From: Phycisphaerales bacterium
Lineage (GTDB): Bacteria > Planctomycetota > Phycisphaerae > Phycisphaerales > UBA1924
Assembly (NCBI GenBank): GCA_016764015.1
Contig: JAESSR010000005.1
Span: forward strand, 1 to 41,830
DNA length: 41,830 nucleotides
Reading direction: 5' to 3'
Made by a program: the position numbers and the translations under genes. The notes under the pieces are model-generated. The model worked only from the letters and a program-made list of their open reading frames with translations, searched no databases and was not told where the DNA came from. Of the stretch, positions 17,929 through 26,640 are shown piece after piece. The stretch's first letter is position 1. Each line of letters begins with the position of its first letter.

Positions 17929-18028
17929 TATGTATTTTCCTCATCGTGTGTCGTGTGACTAAAGCCGGCTTCTTCGTTCTCTATCGTGATAATTTGATGA
18001 TGAGTTAATAGAAGATTTCAATGAATCA

Positions 18029-19159
18029 TCAAGCCGATTTGCGGTGTTCAAAATTGCTAGTGTTTTTGGTAGAATTGCTTATGGAAGATTCTTTGTTGAG
18101 TTCCACGAGCAGGTCTCTGATCTGCTTGGGATCAAGGATTTGATCCGCGAGGTTCTTCTCAATGACTTCTTTGGGCATGCCATAGACCACACATGAAGCT
18201 GCTGATTGGGCGATTATTTGCCCGCCCGCAGCCTTGATCTTCGCCGCGCCCTTGGCGCCATCGGCACCCATGCCGGTGAGTTGAATCGCCAGCAGGTTCT
18301 TTCCAAAGAGCTTCGCGTAGTTCTCAAAGAGCAGGTCAACCGATGGGCGGTAGATCGCTCCTGGAACGGAATCGAGCAAGCGCGTGACGATTTTGTTGCC
18401 TGCGATGCGTGTCGGTTTGATATGGCTGCCGCCTTGGGCGATGTGGATGCCGTTTTCTGAAAGGATCGCACCGTGTGAAGCAAGGCTCGCTTTACAGCTA
18501 CAGTACTGATCGAGCCTTGAAGCAAGGCTCTTGGTAAACTGCTCGGGCATGTGCTGGGCAACAATGATCGGCACACGGAGTGAACTCGTGAGCTTAGAAA
18601 AGATTTCTTCAAGTACAGGTGGGCCGCCGGTGGATGATCCAACAACAACCGCTTGGACACGCGAGAAATCAATCTCAGCACCAGATAGCTCTTGAGGTGA
18701 GGCTTGTGCGGCTGGTGAGCTGCTTGCACTGGGGGCAGGAGCAGACTGAATAAACTTGCGATGCCCGCCGATGGCGTGGAGTTTTTCGAGGAGTTCAGTC
18801 TTGAACCCGGCATCCTTTTGTCCCACAGTTGACGGGTCTTTGCCGATCACATCGGAAGCACCAATACGCATCGCTTTGAGTGCCTCATGGCTGCCCGCTA
18901 CAGTGAGCGAGGAGCACATCAAAATCGCCGGCTTGAATGCTCGACACTTCGCTTTGATTTCACGAAGAGCGGTGAGACCGTCTTTGTTGGGCATCTCGAT
19001 ATCGAGCGTGATCAGATCGGGTTTGAGTTCAAGAGCCTTTGCCACGGCATCGTTGCCGTCACGGGCGGTGCCAATAACTTCAAAGGCGGAGTCTGAGCTG
19101 ATCATATCAGAGATAACTTTTCGCATAAAGGCAGAATCATCAACAACAAGTACTCGCAC
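18029..19159 (-). CDS. cheB: Protein-glutamate methylesterase CheB
   Basis: A 376-residue CheB with an N-terminal receiver (Asp7/Asp8; phosphoacceptor Asp53 in LITLDIEMPNKDG), a Ser/Ala/Pro-rich linker (138-160) and the C-terminal methylesterase domain. The catalytic triad is visible: Ser176 in VVVGSSTGGP, His203 in VAQHMPEQF and Asp300 in LTGMGADGAKG. It removes methyl groups from, and deamidates, receptor glutamines. The start is GTG 19159 with AGAGGTG five bases upstream. It is the first gene of the seven-gene operon. The C-terminal tail is Ser/Asn-rich. Confidence 0.96.
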   Translation of the reverse strand: MRVLVVDDSAFMRKVISDMISSDSAFEVIGTARDGNDAVAKALELKPDLITLDIEMPNKDGLTALREIKAKCRAFKPAILMCSSLTVAGSHEALKAMRIGASDVIGKDPSTVGQKDAGFKTELLEKLHAIGGHRKFIQSAPAPSASSSPAAQASPQELSGAEIDFSRVQAVVVGSSTGGPPVLEEIFSKLTSSLRVPIIVAQHMPEQFTKSLASRLDQYCSCKASLASHGAILSENGIHIAQGGSHIKPTRIAGNKIVTRLLDSVPGAIYRPSVDLLFENYAKLFGKNLLAIQLTGMGADGAKGAAKIKAAGGQIIAQSAASCVVYGMPKEVIEKNLADQILDPKQIRDLLVELNKESSISNSTKNTSNFEHRKSA

Positions 19160-19266
19160 AAGTCACCTCTTTCATCTGGTGTCAATCAATCCGGGCAGGA
19201 TCGAGATCGACCAATATGGAGGGCTCCTTGAGCGGGGTTGGTGGAGTTAGGCTGAAATACAAAGAT

Positions 19267-19299
19267 GATCGAGCATGCTGATTGGGAATCAGTTCGATC
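19267..19299. promoter_or_regulatory. Dyad upstream of the chemosensory operon
   Basis: Between the tRNA terminator and cheB lies a nested dyad: outer arms GATCGA/TCGATC and inner arms CTGATT/AATCAG around GGG. It is about 110 bp upstream of the cheB start. It could be an operator or a weak hairpin; I see no convincing sigma-28 or sigma-54 promoter in the 160 bp before cheB. Confidence 0.25.
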
Positions 19300-19321
19300 T
19301 CGATTTATGTCCCAATACAGC

Positions 19322-19360
19322 CAAAAAGAGAAGCAGCATCGGATGATCCGATGCTGCTTA
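19322..19360 (-). terminator. Rho-independent terminator of tRNA-Leu
   Basis: A perfect 13-bp stem (AAGCAGCATCGGA with TCCGATGCTGCTT) closes on a 3-base loop. On the minus strand it is followed by CTCTTTTT. It begins 9 bases after the tRNA 3' end, so it ends the tRNA transcript before the chemosensory operon. Confidence 0.88.
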
Positions 19361-19368
19361 AGTGCAAA

Positions 19369-19453
19369 TGCCCAAGAGAGGACTCGAACCTCCAATCCCA
19401 TTACAGGAACCACCACCTCAAGGTGGCGCGTCTACCAATTTCGCCACCTGGGC
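19369..19453 (-). tRNA. tRNA-Leu (anticodon GAG)
   Basis: An 85-nt class II tRNA. The acceptor arms GCCCAGG and CTTGGGC pair over seven positions (one G-U), with discriminator A. The D-arm contains GGCGAAATTGGTAGACGC. The anticodon arm CCACCTTGAGGTGG carries GAG, reading CUC and CUU leucine codons. A long variable arm follows (GTTCCTGTAATGGGAT), as expected for Leu, and the T-arm contains GGTTCGAGTCC. CCA is not encoded: the next bases are TTT. It has its own terminator and a candidate promoter. Confidence 0.96.
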
Positions 19454-19469
19454 AGGTTGAGCGGAGAGA

Positions 19470-19497
19470 AGTATATCGTCCAAACACACAGAGTCGA
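19470..19497 (-). promoter_or_regulatory. Candidate promoter of tRNA-Leu
   Basis: On the minus strand, TCGACT (-35, 4 of 6 to consensus) and TATACT (-10, 5 of 6) are separated by 16 bases. Transcription would start roughly 7-10 bases before the tRNA 5' end. The match is by eye only. Confidence 0.45.
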
Positions 19498-19646
19498 CCC
19501 AATCTCAGTATTCAAACTCAATTCAGCGTACCGATTCTGCCAACAAGATCAGCACACGAGCGCCATACAGTCTACGATCACTCAGAAATCAGTTTCTTAT
19601 AGGTCTCATGCCGGACTTTTTACTGGCCATGCGACGAGGATCCCCG

Positions 19647-20117
19647 ATGTCAATACTGTCAGAAGATACCAAACAAGCACTCTACAAGCACGCCCAACAA
19701 GGCGCGATTGATGCCAATGTCTTTGGCGAGATCATCATCGATGATCGCGGTTTATCCTGCCAAGCAAAGAACTCCGCCGAAGAGGCATTTTATCGTGTGA
19801 GTGTCGTTGACGACGCTATCTGGATCAGCCTTGAGACCAAAGATCGCTGGCTCTCAGGCTCGATCGAAGGCGATCTCGTCAACACCGGCGACAAACTCGA
19901 CGAACTCATCGAAGAAGAAGTCATCGATCTCGGACACCACGATGCCAAGGTGAGCTTTGACCATTTCCGATCGCCTGAGTTGATGTATGTCTTCCGATCG
20001 AGGCTTTCGAGCGCGATTGATGATCCCAAAGCTGCCCAGCACGCACTGATCTGGCTTTTAGGATACGAGATTGTGCTCCGTGAGCTTGGTGATATGGATG
20101 ATACCGAAGAAGATTGA
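19647..20117 (+). CDS. Hypothetical acidic protein, 156 aa
   Basis: I do not recognise the family. ATG 19647 is preferred over upstream in-frame starts because GAGGA lies six bases before it and the protein then begins MSILSEDTKQAL. It is soluble and acidic, with an N-terminal helix, a central beta region (FYRVSVVDDAIWISLETKD), an acidic helix (DKLDELIEEEVIDLG) and a C-terminal helix ending in DMDDTEED. The pattern resembles a small alpha/beta adaptor more than an enzyme. It is 46 bp upstream of the glycosyltransferase gene on the same strand and may be cotranscribed with it. Confidence 0.7.
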   Translation: MSILSEDTKQALYKHAQQGAIDANVFGEIIIDDRGLSCQAKNSAEEAFYRVSVVDDAIWISLETKDRWLSGSIEGDLVNTGDKLDELIEEEVIDLGHHDAKVSFDHFRSPELMYVFRSRLSSAIDDPKAAQHALIWLLGYEIVLRELGDMDDTEED

Positions 20118-20163
20118 TGATTTGAGTTATTGTTGGTTCAAATAGGAAGGCCGGGTCACGACG

Positions 20164-21669
20164 ATGCGGATTCTGATGCTCGGGTGGGAGTTTCCACCAT
20201 TTATGTCAGGCGGATTAGGGACAGCGGTCGATGGGCTGACCCAATCACTTGTGTCCCAAGGGCACGAGGTGGTCTTTGTGCTGCCTCACCAGATCCCTGA
20301 AGGGCATGTTTCGCATGTCGAGCTTGTTGGGCCGAGGATCCTTGCCGAGCGTGCAGCGGCATTGCGTTCTGGTCAGCTCTCGCGCCAGACGATCCCCGCT
20401 GGTATATCAAGCATGCCGACGGGTGAAGCTGAGTTGCCTGTATCGCTTTCGGTTCAAGAATCCGTGATCTACCGCAAGATTATGACCCAGCTCGAAACAT
20501 TCAAGGCAACCTCCCCGAGTTCGTATCCAGGGGTTGACGCGGGCGATGTGCTCCGCCGAGTGGTCGAGACTATCCAAGAACAACGCGAAACAACGACACA
20601 CACAACGCAGTTGCCGGGTTCGATTGTTTCCAGATCAGATACGGAGCAGTTCGCAGCGGTCGCGGGTTCGTCAGCCGACGAGCTGGCAACGGTCATCGAA
20701 TCAGTGCTTGAATCGCTCGGCGAGATGGGCACGGGCAGTGGGGGCTATAGCTCGGATCTCTTCGGCGATGCTCAAAAATACGCTCGGCTCGTCGCAGCAA
20801 TTGGCATGACCGAACGATTCGATGTGATTCATGCCCACGATTGGCTGACCTACCCTGCGGGGATGATGCTCAAGGCGATCACGGGCAAGCCTTTGGTGTG
20901 CCATATTCACGCGACCGAGTTCGATCGCTCGGGCGAGCACATTAACCAAGCGGTGTACGACATCGAACGAGCGGGGATGCACGGAGCGGATCGGGTGATC
21001 GCGGTGTCGCGATTGACCAAAGCGATCGTCAACGAACGCTATGGCGTGGCGGATGATAAAATCGATGTTGTCTACAACGGCGTCGCCCAAGACGGCGTCC
21101 AGCCAACGCGTGGAGCCGCGATCGAAAAGACCGACAAGATCGTGCTTTTCCTTGGTCGAATTACCATGCAGAAGGGTCCAGAATACTTCATCGAAGCCGC
21201 CAAGCGGGTGCTCGAAAAAGAAGACCATGTGAAGTTTGTAGTCGCGGGCAGTGGCGACATGGCGGTGCGGATGATCGAGCACGCCGCGGCGATCGGGATC
21301 GGGCACAAGGTTTTGTTCACCGGGTTCTTGCGCGGGCGCGATGTGGACCGGGTGTATCAGATGGCAGATTGCTATGTGATGCCCAGCGTCTCCGAGCCCT
21401 TCGGCATCGCGCCGCTCGAAGCGATGCGCAATGATGTGCCTGTGATTGTCTCCAAGCAGTCCGGCGTGTCCGAAGTGCTGACCCACGCGCTTAAGGTTGA
21501 TTTCTGGGACACCGACGAGATGGCCAACAAGATCGTGGCGGTACTGCGTTATCCGCCATTGAGCCAGACCCTGCGCGAGCATGGTCGATTCGAGCTTCGC
21601 GGCTTGAACTGGGACGGTGCTGCTGAGAAGTGCGTGAAGGTGTACGCCCGGGCAATGGCTGAGGTATGA
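20164..21669 (+). CDS. Glycosyltransferase, GT4/GT5 glycogen-synthase-like
   Basis: A 501-residue GT-B fold glycosyltransferase. The N-terminal WEFPPFMSGGLGTAVDGL loop is the donor-binding glycine-rich motif of glycogen or starch synthases and related GT4 enzymes. DVIHAHDWLTYPAG and VCHIHATEFDRSG follow. The C-terminal domain has VYNGV, LFLGRITMQKGPEYFIEA, VVAGSGDM, and the donor-binding E-x7-E motif in SEPFGIAPLEAM. It probably builds an alpha-glucan or other polysaccharide from a nucleotide sugar. A segment of about 130 residues (75-205) between the first strands and YARLVAAIGM is poorly conserved and Ser/Thr/Gln-rich, longer than in typical enzymes. Its stop overlaps the next gene's start (ATGA). 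Confidence 0.88.
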   Translation: MRILMLGWEFPPFMSGGLGTAVDGLTQSLVSQGHEVVFVLPHQIPEGHVSHVELVGPRILAERAAALRSGQLSRQTIPAGISSMPTGEAELPVSLSVQESVIYRKIMTQLETFKATSPSSYPGVDAGDVLRRVVETIQEQRETTTHTTQLPGSIVSRSDTEQFAAVAGSSADELATVIESVLESLGEMGTGSGGYSSDLFGDAQKYARLVAAIGMTERFDVIHAHDWLTYPAGMMLKAITGKPLVCHIHATEFDRSGEHINQAVYDIERAGMHGADRVIAVSRLTKAIVNERYGVADDKIDVVYNGVAQDGVQPTRGAAIEKTDKIVLFLGRITMQKGPEYFIEAAKRVLEKEDHVKFVVAGSGDMAVRMIEHAAAIGIGHKVLFTGFLRGRDVDRVYQMADCYVMPSVSEPFGIAPLEAMRNDVPVIVSKQSGVSEVLTHALKVDFWDTDEMANKIVAVLRYPPLSQTLREHGRFELRGLNWDGAAEKCVKVYARAMAEV

Positions 21670-22280
21670 GCGTAGAGGCGGCTCCAAAACAGGACGAGCT
21701 GATCGCCAAGCGTGAAGAGATCATCGAACAGTTGCAGGGTGAGTGGGCGACACGATTGAACTGGCGAGTTATCTTTCGTGGTGCTTGGAAGTTGGCTTGG
21801 TTTATGTTTCTCTTGGTGCTCGGCTTTGCGGTAGTGGCCGCGATGTTTGCAGTCATTGCGAACTGGGTTCTAGGAAATATCAAGATACAAGACCCGATTT
21901 ACACACTGGTCTTATTCTCGTTCGCGTACAGCGCAGGGGTGTCGTTCATTGCGTTTATCTGGTCATTGTGCTATCAGATTTACAAGCACAGGCGGACATC
22001 CATTGTCATCCGCGGAGGTATGTTGGACTGGGGAGAAGGTGAGCCGACAGATTTGTGCAAGCTTTATACAAAGATGCAGGAGCCTTACAACAATGAATCG
22101 TACATGAATGGTCAGACTTTACTACGGCATCTGTTTGTTGAACAGTGGGGGTTCTTGAAAGCGAACTGTGCAGAGCCAATGCTCATACCGAGCCAGTTTG
22201 TGCGAGGGAATGAACTCATTCAGATGATTCAGGGCATTGCTTCGATCAATGATGAACTCGAACAGATGAATCAGGCTTAG
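21666..22280 (+). CDS. Two-TM membrane protein, unknown function
   Basis: A 204-residue protein with two hydrophobic helices at about residues 38-66 (with LAWFMFLLVLGFAVVAAMFA) and 77-102 (with YSAGVSFIAFIWSLCYQIY). Both termini are hydrophilic and probably cytoplasmic; the N-terminal 25 residues (KQDELIAKREEIIEQLQGEW) form an amphipathic helix. I recognise no family. Its ATG overlaps the glycosyltransferase stop by 4 bp, so the two products are made together and may act together at the membrane. It ends directly before a large palindromic element. Confidence 0.7.
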   Translation: MSVEAAPKQDELIAKREEIIEQLQGEWATRLNWRVIFRGAWKLAWFMFLLVLGFAVVAAMFAVIANWVLGNIKIQDPIYTLVLFSFAYSAGVSFIAFIWSLCYQIYKHRRTSIVIRGGMLDWGEGEPTDLCKLYTKMQEPYNNESYMNGQTLLRHLFVEQWGFLKANCAEPMLIPSQFVRGNELIQMIQGIASINDELEQMNQA

Positions 22281-22282
22281 CG

Positions 22283-22385
22283 GGGTGCCCTGCTTACGCG
22301 CAGCTTAAGCAGGTCTTCATACGCCTTGTCATGCTTAAACATGCTTAAACCCCGATGAAGACATCGGGGCGTAAGCATGGCACCC
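22283..22385. repeat. Palindromic intergenic element, likely bidirectional terminator
   Basis: Outer arms GGGTGCC-C-TGCTTACGC (22283-22299) and GCGTAAGCA-T-GGCACCC (22369-22385) pair over 16 of 17 positions. Inside lie a compact hairpin CCCCGATG-AAGA-CATCGGGG, a competing pair GTCTTCAT/ATGAAGAC (22313-22320 with 22355-22362), and a tandem direct repeat of ATGCTTAAAC (22331-22350). It lies between convergent genes. Structure and position suggest a REP/MITE-like element that also stops transcription from both sides. Confidence 0.75.
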
Positions 22386-22414
22386 AAAGATGTATGGGAA
22401 ATCGTAAGATACGA

Positions 22415-23935
22415 TTAACCCACATCGCGTCCCTGGAACGAGATTACCGCGATCGACAAGAACACCACGATTTGGCAGATGCCATAGAAGAAGATTAAGA
22501 GCACATGCGAGCCGGGGATTGGTTGGTTCTGCGTCACCGCATCGAGGAGCCAGAAGGCTTGCATGTTGGGGACGACCGACCAGATGACCAGCGGCACCTT
22601 GTTGATCGTCGTAGGATGGAGGAAGATCGAATCGCGGGGGAATGGTGGTCGTGAGAGCGGCAGCCCTTCGCGTCCGACCTGTTGGACGACAATTTTCATG
22701 TCGTCAATCTCGGTGATGACGAGCGCCGGCTCAGGTCGTGCATTCTTTGTCGGGGTCACCGATGGATCGAGCGGCTCAAAATTAGGAGTGACGAGCCCGA
22801 TCCCGCTGGGCGATGCGCCATAGTAGAACGAATCGCCAACTTTGAGTTCCTCGGTCGGTGGGCCGAGCATTGAGATTCGGATCATCGAACCCGGGCTGCG
22901 GAGCATGACTTCATTCCATGCTTCATCATCCTTGAGCTTGGATTGATCCATCTTGGTTAGTTCACGCAATGAGACATACGAGCGTGGGTCATACCCGCTC
23001 TCGTCGAACTTTTCGACCGTCATGCTGTTGCGTTTGGCAGCGAGTTCATACACCTCGGCTCGATAGAAATCGTAGAGATCAGTCCCCGGGATCGAGGATT
23101 CCGTCATCGCGATCTGCCCGATGCGCTGGTTTTCGTAGATATCTCGTCCGAACCAGTAGTTCGAGAGCAATCCGATCATAAAGACCCCGGTGCAGATAGT
23201 GATGGTCATGACTTGCCCCAGACGCGTCGAGACGGCTGTCGCCAAAGCAGTCATCACGAAGATCGCCATCGCCAAACAGGTACACGCGAGCATGATCTGA
23301 GGCTTGAGATTCTCAACCGGGGACATCATCACCCAGTCTTCATCAACAAACAAAACCGCGATATACCCGATCCAGATCAATGGGAGCAGCAGCAGCGATG
23401 CGGTCTGCCCGAAGGACCAGCCATACATGTAGTTGCCCAAGGCACCAATCAGGATTGATCCAAAGATGGCACCCATCGAGGCAAGGATGACCGGGTAGTT
23501 GGGATCGTCAGCCGCAGTAGTGAGGACGCCGTGTCGGATCCCCATAAGAAGGAAGGCGATCATAATCCCGATCGCGATAAACATCGCGCTCGAGATACCC
23601 AAGAACTTACCCAGAATAACACTTGTGCGTCCGATGGGCTTTGAAACCACTGTGAGGACGGTTTTGTTCTCGATTTCTCGTGAGATCGCCGAGGTGGCGA
23701 TGAAGGCGGCGAGCATGATTCCCAGCAGGAATACGCCGCCCATGGAGACATCGAGCAAGAGCTTGTCATCGCCGGTCACTTCACCGGGGACATTGTTGGC
23801 ACCCATGGTAAAGCCAACAATCCATGTGTTGAGCAGCTGGATAAAGGCTGCAAGGAGCAGCATGATGAAAAACACCGGCTGGCGGATGCTTTCTTTAAAC
23901 GCGTTCGATGCGATGGTAATGACTGGTGTAATCAT
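22415..23935 (-). CDS. ABC-2 type transporter permease
   Basis: A 506-residue membrane protein. The open frame extends to 24193, but ATG 23935 is chosen because the ABC-2 fold begins there (ITIASNAFKESIRQPVFFIM) and the upstream 86 codons do not look coding. Helices occur near residues 18-42, 75-95, 120-140, 155-185, 200-220, 225-245 and at the C-terminus. The conserved cytoplasmic stretch ISREIENKTVLTVVSKPI, which contacts the ATPase, is present. A periplasmic insertion of about 200 residues (265-470) precedes the last helix. The downstream permease at 30561-32435 has the same plan, so the two may pair with the ATPase at 29146. It is transcribed away from that operon. Confidence 0.88.
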   Translation of the reverse strand: MITPVITIASNAFKESIRQPVFFIMLLLAAFIQLLNTWIVGFTMGANNVPGEVTGDDKLLLDVSMGGVFLLGIMLAAFIATSAISREIENKTVLTVVSKPIGRTSVILGKFLGISSAMFIAIGIMIAFLLMGIRHGVLTTAADDPNYPVILASMGAIFGSILIGALGNYMYGWSFGQTASLLLLPLIWIGYIAVLFVDEDWVMMSPVENLKPQIMLACTCLAMAIFVMTALATAVSTRLGQVMTITICTGVFMIGLLSNYWFGRDIYENQRIGQIAMTESSIPGTDLYDFYRAEVYELAAKRNSMTVEKFDESGYDPRSYVSLRELTKMDQSKLKDDEAWNEVMLRSPGSMIRISMLGPPTEELKVGDSFYYGASPSGIGLVTPNFEPLDPSVTPTKNARPEPALVITEIDDMKIVVQQVGREGLPLSRPPFPRDSIFLHPTTINKVPLVIWSVVPNMQAFWLLDAVTQNQPIPGSHVLLIFFYGICQIVVFLSIAVISFQGRDVG

Positions 23936-24402
23936 GAAGGGATCATGGTAGGGACGGTGAATCGTGAATTGTGCACATGACCCTCGTGCATTGGCAACGA
24001 GTGGGATGTTTGGTGGTTGAGCCATTGCTGATACGCCCGAGCCGAGGGTTGGTTCGATGTTTGCGATGAGAAAGTTGGTCATTCCCAACATCTCGATGAA
24101 CCCGTTTGATTGAACCTGCGTAGGGAGTAGCACGCGTCGGGTGCTCGTGGCACTCAGGGTGTTCAACGGCATCGAGATGCGCAAAAAAGGCAACTGTCAG
24201 CTCTTGGTCACAGGTGTCGACAAGCGGGAGATGGCATGTAGATGGGATTCCGGGTGGAAACCGGGCAACACCATGCCCACAATACCCCTGAAACCATTTT
24301 CGTAGCGGGTCAAGCCTGCTGCCAAACCCACTGACTCCATTGGTGAACCCACATCGGTAAACCTATTTGAACAGTTGACCCAAGACCAGAAAGATCCACC
24401 TG
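23936..24402. other. Divergent intergenic region, 467 bp
   Basis: No supported gene is seen here. The minus-strand frame continuous with the permease lacks coding character, and the short plus-strand frames have no family match I recognise. The region should hold the promoters of the minus-strand permease and the plus-strand SPFH/ABC operon. I could not pick confident -35/-10 pairs by eye. Confidence 0.5.
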
Positions 24403-26535
24403 ATGAATAAGGGCGATTATCTGACCTATCGCAAGGCATCTTCGATCAGCTTGATCGGGTTGGTGCTTCAGCTCTTGCTGACATTGACCGTGTTTTTCTA
24501 CGGGCGCTTTGCAGGCGATTACGCCGCGGGCAGCGCTGCGACTTTTTTGGCAACCGGGTTGATCGCATGGGGGCTTTTGCTTCTGGTGTTCGATCAGCAC
24601 CGACGCGAACGGCTCGAAGCGATGGAAGCCGAGCAGCTCGCGGTTTCGGGCGCGATGGCTGCGAGTGCCTTCGATACCACCGGCGACGAGCTGCGGATGG
24701 CCGCTCGGCGTTTGGCGTTCATCTATAAATGGGTTGTGCCCGGTGGCGCTATTCTCATGGGTGTGCTCAATATCTGGATCGGGATCAATCGGCTTAGTGC
24801 GTGGACTGCATTTGCCCGCCCAGGATCGTTCAAATATGAGCCGAGCCATGTCGGATGGGCATTGGCAATCGGGATATCGCTCGCGGTTGTTGGGTTTGTC
24901 TTCGCCCGGTTTGTCTCAGGGATGGGCAAAGTCGACGCATGGTCGAATCTTCGTGCGGGCTCGGCGATTTCGGTCGCTGGCGCGCTCATCGGGGTCGTGC
25001 TCGCGGTCGGCGCATTCTTGCAGCTCGCACTGGGAATCAATCATATTGTCATTTGGAGCCCGGTGATTATCTCTGTTGGGATGATCGCCTTTGGTATCGA
25101 GATCGGGCTCAACCTGCTTCTTGATGTATACCGTCCACGAAAACCCGGCGAGACTCCGCGTCCAGCGTTTGATTCTCGTCTGCTTGGTCTGCTCGCAGCA
25201 CCAGATCGGATCGCAGAAAATGTAGGCGAAGCGGTCAACTACCAGTTTGGTGTTGATGTGACATCTACATGGTTCTACCAGCTTTTGAGCCGATGGATCA
25301 TGATCTTTGTAATCGTTGGCGTCGGGATCGGGTGGTTGATGTCTTCATTGGTCATCGTCGAACCCCACGAGCGCGGGTTGATTTTGACCAATGGCGTCGT
25401 GAAGAAGCCGCTCTATAGCTTTGGAGAAGTTGGCGACGGGGATATTGGTCCTGGCTTGCACATCAAGCTCCCTTGGCCGTTCTCACGCTATGAAACGCCG
25501 GTGGTCGTCACTAATCGTGGTGGGGAAGAGCTGCGGACAACGACGGGTGTTCGGATTCTGAATCTGGCATCAAACCCTCCTACACCCGGAGACACCCCAA
25601 TCCTTTGGACCGAGAGTCACACGGGCAAGGAACGGCTCAATATCGTCCAGCCGGATTATGCGACAGGTTCAGATGGAGTCCAAGGCGAGCAGAGCAACTC
25701 ATCGGTAGCCGAGCTCTCATTGCTCGCTGTTGAAGTCCCTGTTCACTATGTGATCCGCAATGTCATGCTCTTCGATCAGTTCGCTGCCCCCGGACAGCGC
25801 GAAGATATGCTGCTTCAGATCGGGCGGACAGTCGTCACCCAGTACATCGGTGAACTCTCGATCAGTGAGATTCTGGAAAGCCACCGGACAGCGATGCCCG
25901 TCGAGCTGATGAGTCGTCTCAACCTCGCTTATGGCGAGCTCAATAATGGGCAAGGGACAGGGATTGAACTCCTCTTTGTCGGTGTCAATGGCGTGCATCC
26001 ACCTATGAAGGTCGCACCATCATTTGAACGGGTGATTATCGCCCGCCAGAACCGCGAATCGTTAATTGAAGATGCCAAGAAATCGCAGATTACAACGCTC
26101 ACCGAGATCGCAGGGAGTGTTGAACTCGCCGGCGAAATCAATACCCAGCTCATCGCCCTCGACGAGCTCCGCCGTGCTCAAGGGAGAGAATCCGCGCAGT
26201 ACATCGAAGCGGAGCTTGAGGTTCAGCGGCTGATTGAAAAAGCCGGTGGCGAAGCGGGCGAGTTGATTCTTGCTGCCGGGGCAAACAGGTGGGTCCGTCA
26301 TATGTCCGAACGCGGACAGGCGAGTCTGCTGCAAGGTCAGCAAGAGGCATACCTCGCCTCGCCGGCGTTGTATCGAAGCAATATGTATTTTAGTGCTCTT
26401 CTCGACGCGATGAAGAGTTCTCGTGTGTATCTGACTCCGTCCGATCTGGAGTCGCTGCGTGTTCGTCTTGAGCTGCAAGATAAGCAGGTCGGTACAGAAG
26501 TGTTCGACGCCGAAGCCGGCGCGGAGATGCAGTAG
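24403..26535 (+). CDS. SPFH/HflK-like protein with polytopic N-terminal domain
   Basis: A 710-residue protein. Residues 1-318 carry about seven membrane helices (near 14-34, 44-64, 105-128, 149-171, 187-210, 213-240, 298-318). The SPFH/band 7 domain starts right after the last helix (IVEPHERGLILTNG) and includes GPGLHIKLPWPFSRYE. A long helix follows (about 540-650, with VELAGEINTQLIALDELRRA). Classical HflK has only one anchor helix, so the polytopic N-terminus is unusual. SPFH proteins assemble into large ring- or dome-shaped membrane scaffolds, and HflK/C encloses the FtsH protease. It is the first gene of a six-gene operon with two more SPFH genes. The ribosome-binding site is weak. Confidence 0.85.
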   Translation: MNKGDYLTYRKASSISLIGLVLQLLLTLTVFFYGRFAGDYAAGSAATFLATGLIAWGLLLLVFDQHRRERLEAMEAEQLAVSGAMAASAFDTTGDELRMAARRLAFIYKWVVPGGAILMGVLNIWIGINRLSAWTAFARPGSFKYEPSHVGWALAIGISLAVVGFVFARFVSGMGKVDAWSNLRAGSAISVAGALIGVVLAVGAFLQLALGINHIVIWSPVIISVGMIAFGIEIGLNLLLDVYRPRKPGETPRPAFDSRLLGLLAAPDRIAENVGEAVNYQFGVDVTSTWFYQLLSRWIMIFVIVGVGIGWLMSSLVIVEPHERGLILTNGVVKKPLYSFGEVGDGDIGPGLHIKLPWPFSRYETPVVVTNRGGEELRTTTGVRILNLASNPPTPGDTPILWTESHTGKERLNIVQPDYATGSDGVQGEQSNSSVAELSLLAVEVPVHYVIRNVMLFDQFAAPGQREDMLLQIGRTVVTQYIGELSISEILESHRTAMPVELMSRLNLAYGELNNGQGTGIELLFVGVNGVHPPMKVAPSFERVIIARQNRESLIEDAKKSQITTLTEIAGSVELAGEINTQLIALDELRRAQGRESAQYIEAELEVQRLIEKAGGEAGELILAAGANRWVRHMSERGQASLLQGQQEAYLASPALYRSNMYFSALLDAMKSSRVYLTPSDLESLRVRLELQDKQVGTEVFDAEAGAEMQ

Positions 26536-26640
26536 TCGTTTGATTTATCATGCTTGGCAGTGACACCGTTCACTCGCTCGGTTGGTCAGTGCCCGAGAAT
26601 GGGTGATAAGCGCCTCAACTGGCGTATTGGAGAATGAGTC

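Noticed and set aside
20701..21687. Long minus-strand open frame (328 codons) under the glycosyltransferase
   Set aside because: It is antisense to a clear family member and rich in His/Arg, as expected from reading a coding strand backwards.
22331..22350. Possible CRISPR-like repeat ATGCTTAAAC
   Set aside because: There are only two adjacent copies with no spacer, inside a larger palindrome.
23936..24193. N-terminal extension of the minus-strand permease to 24193
   Set aside because: The extra 86 codons carry no helix or family pattern, and the ABC-2 fold begins at the Met encoded at 23935.
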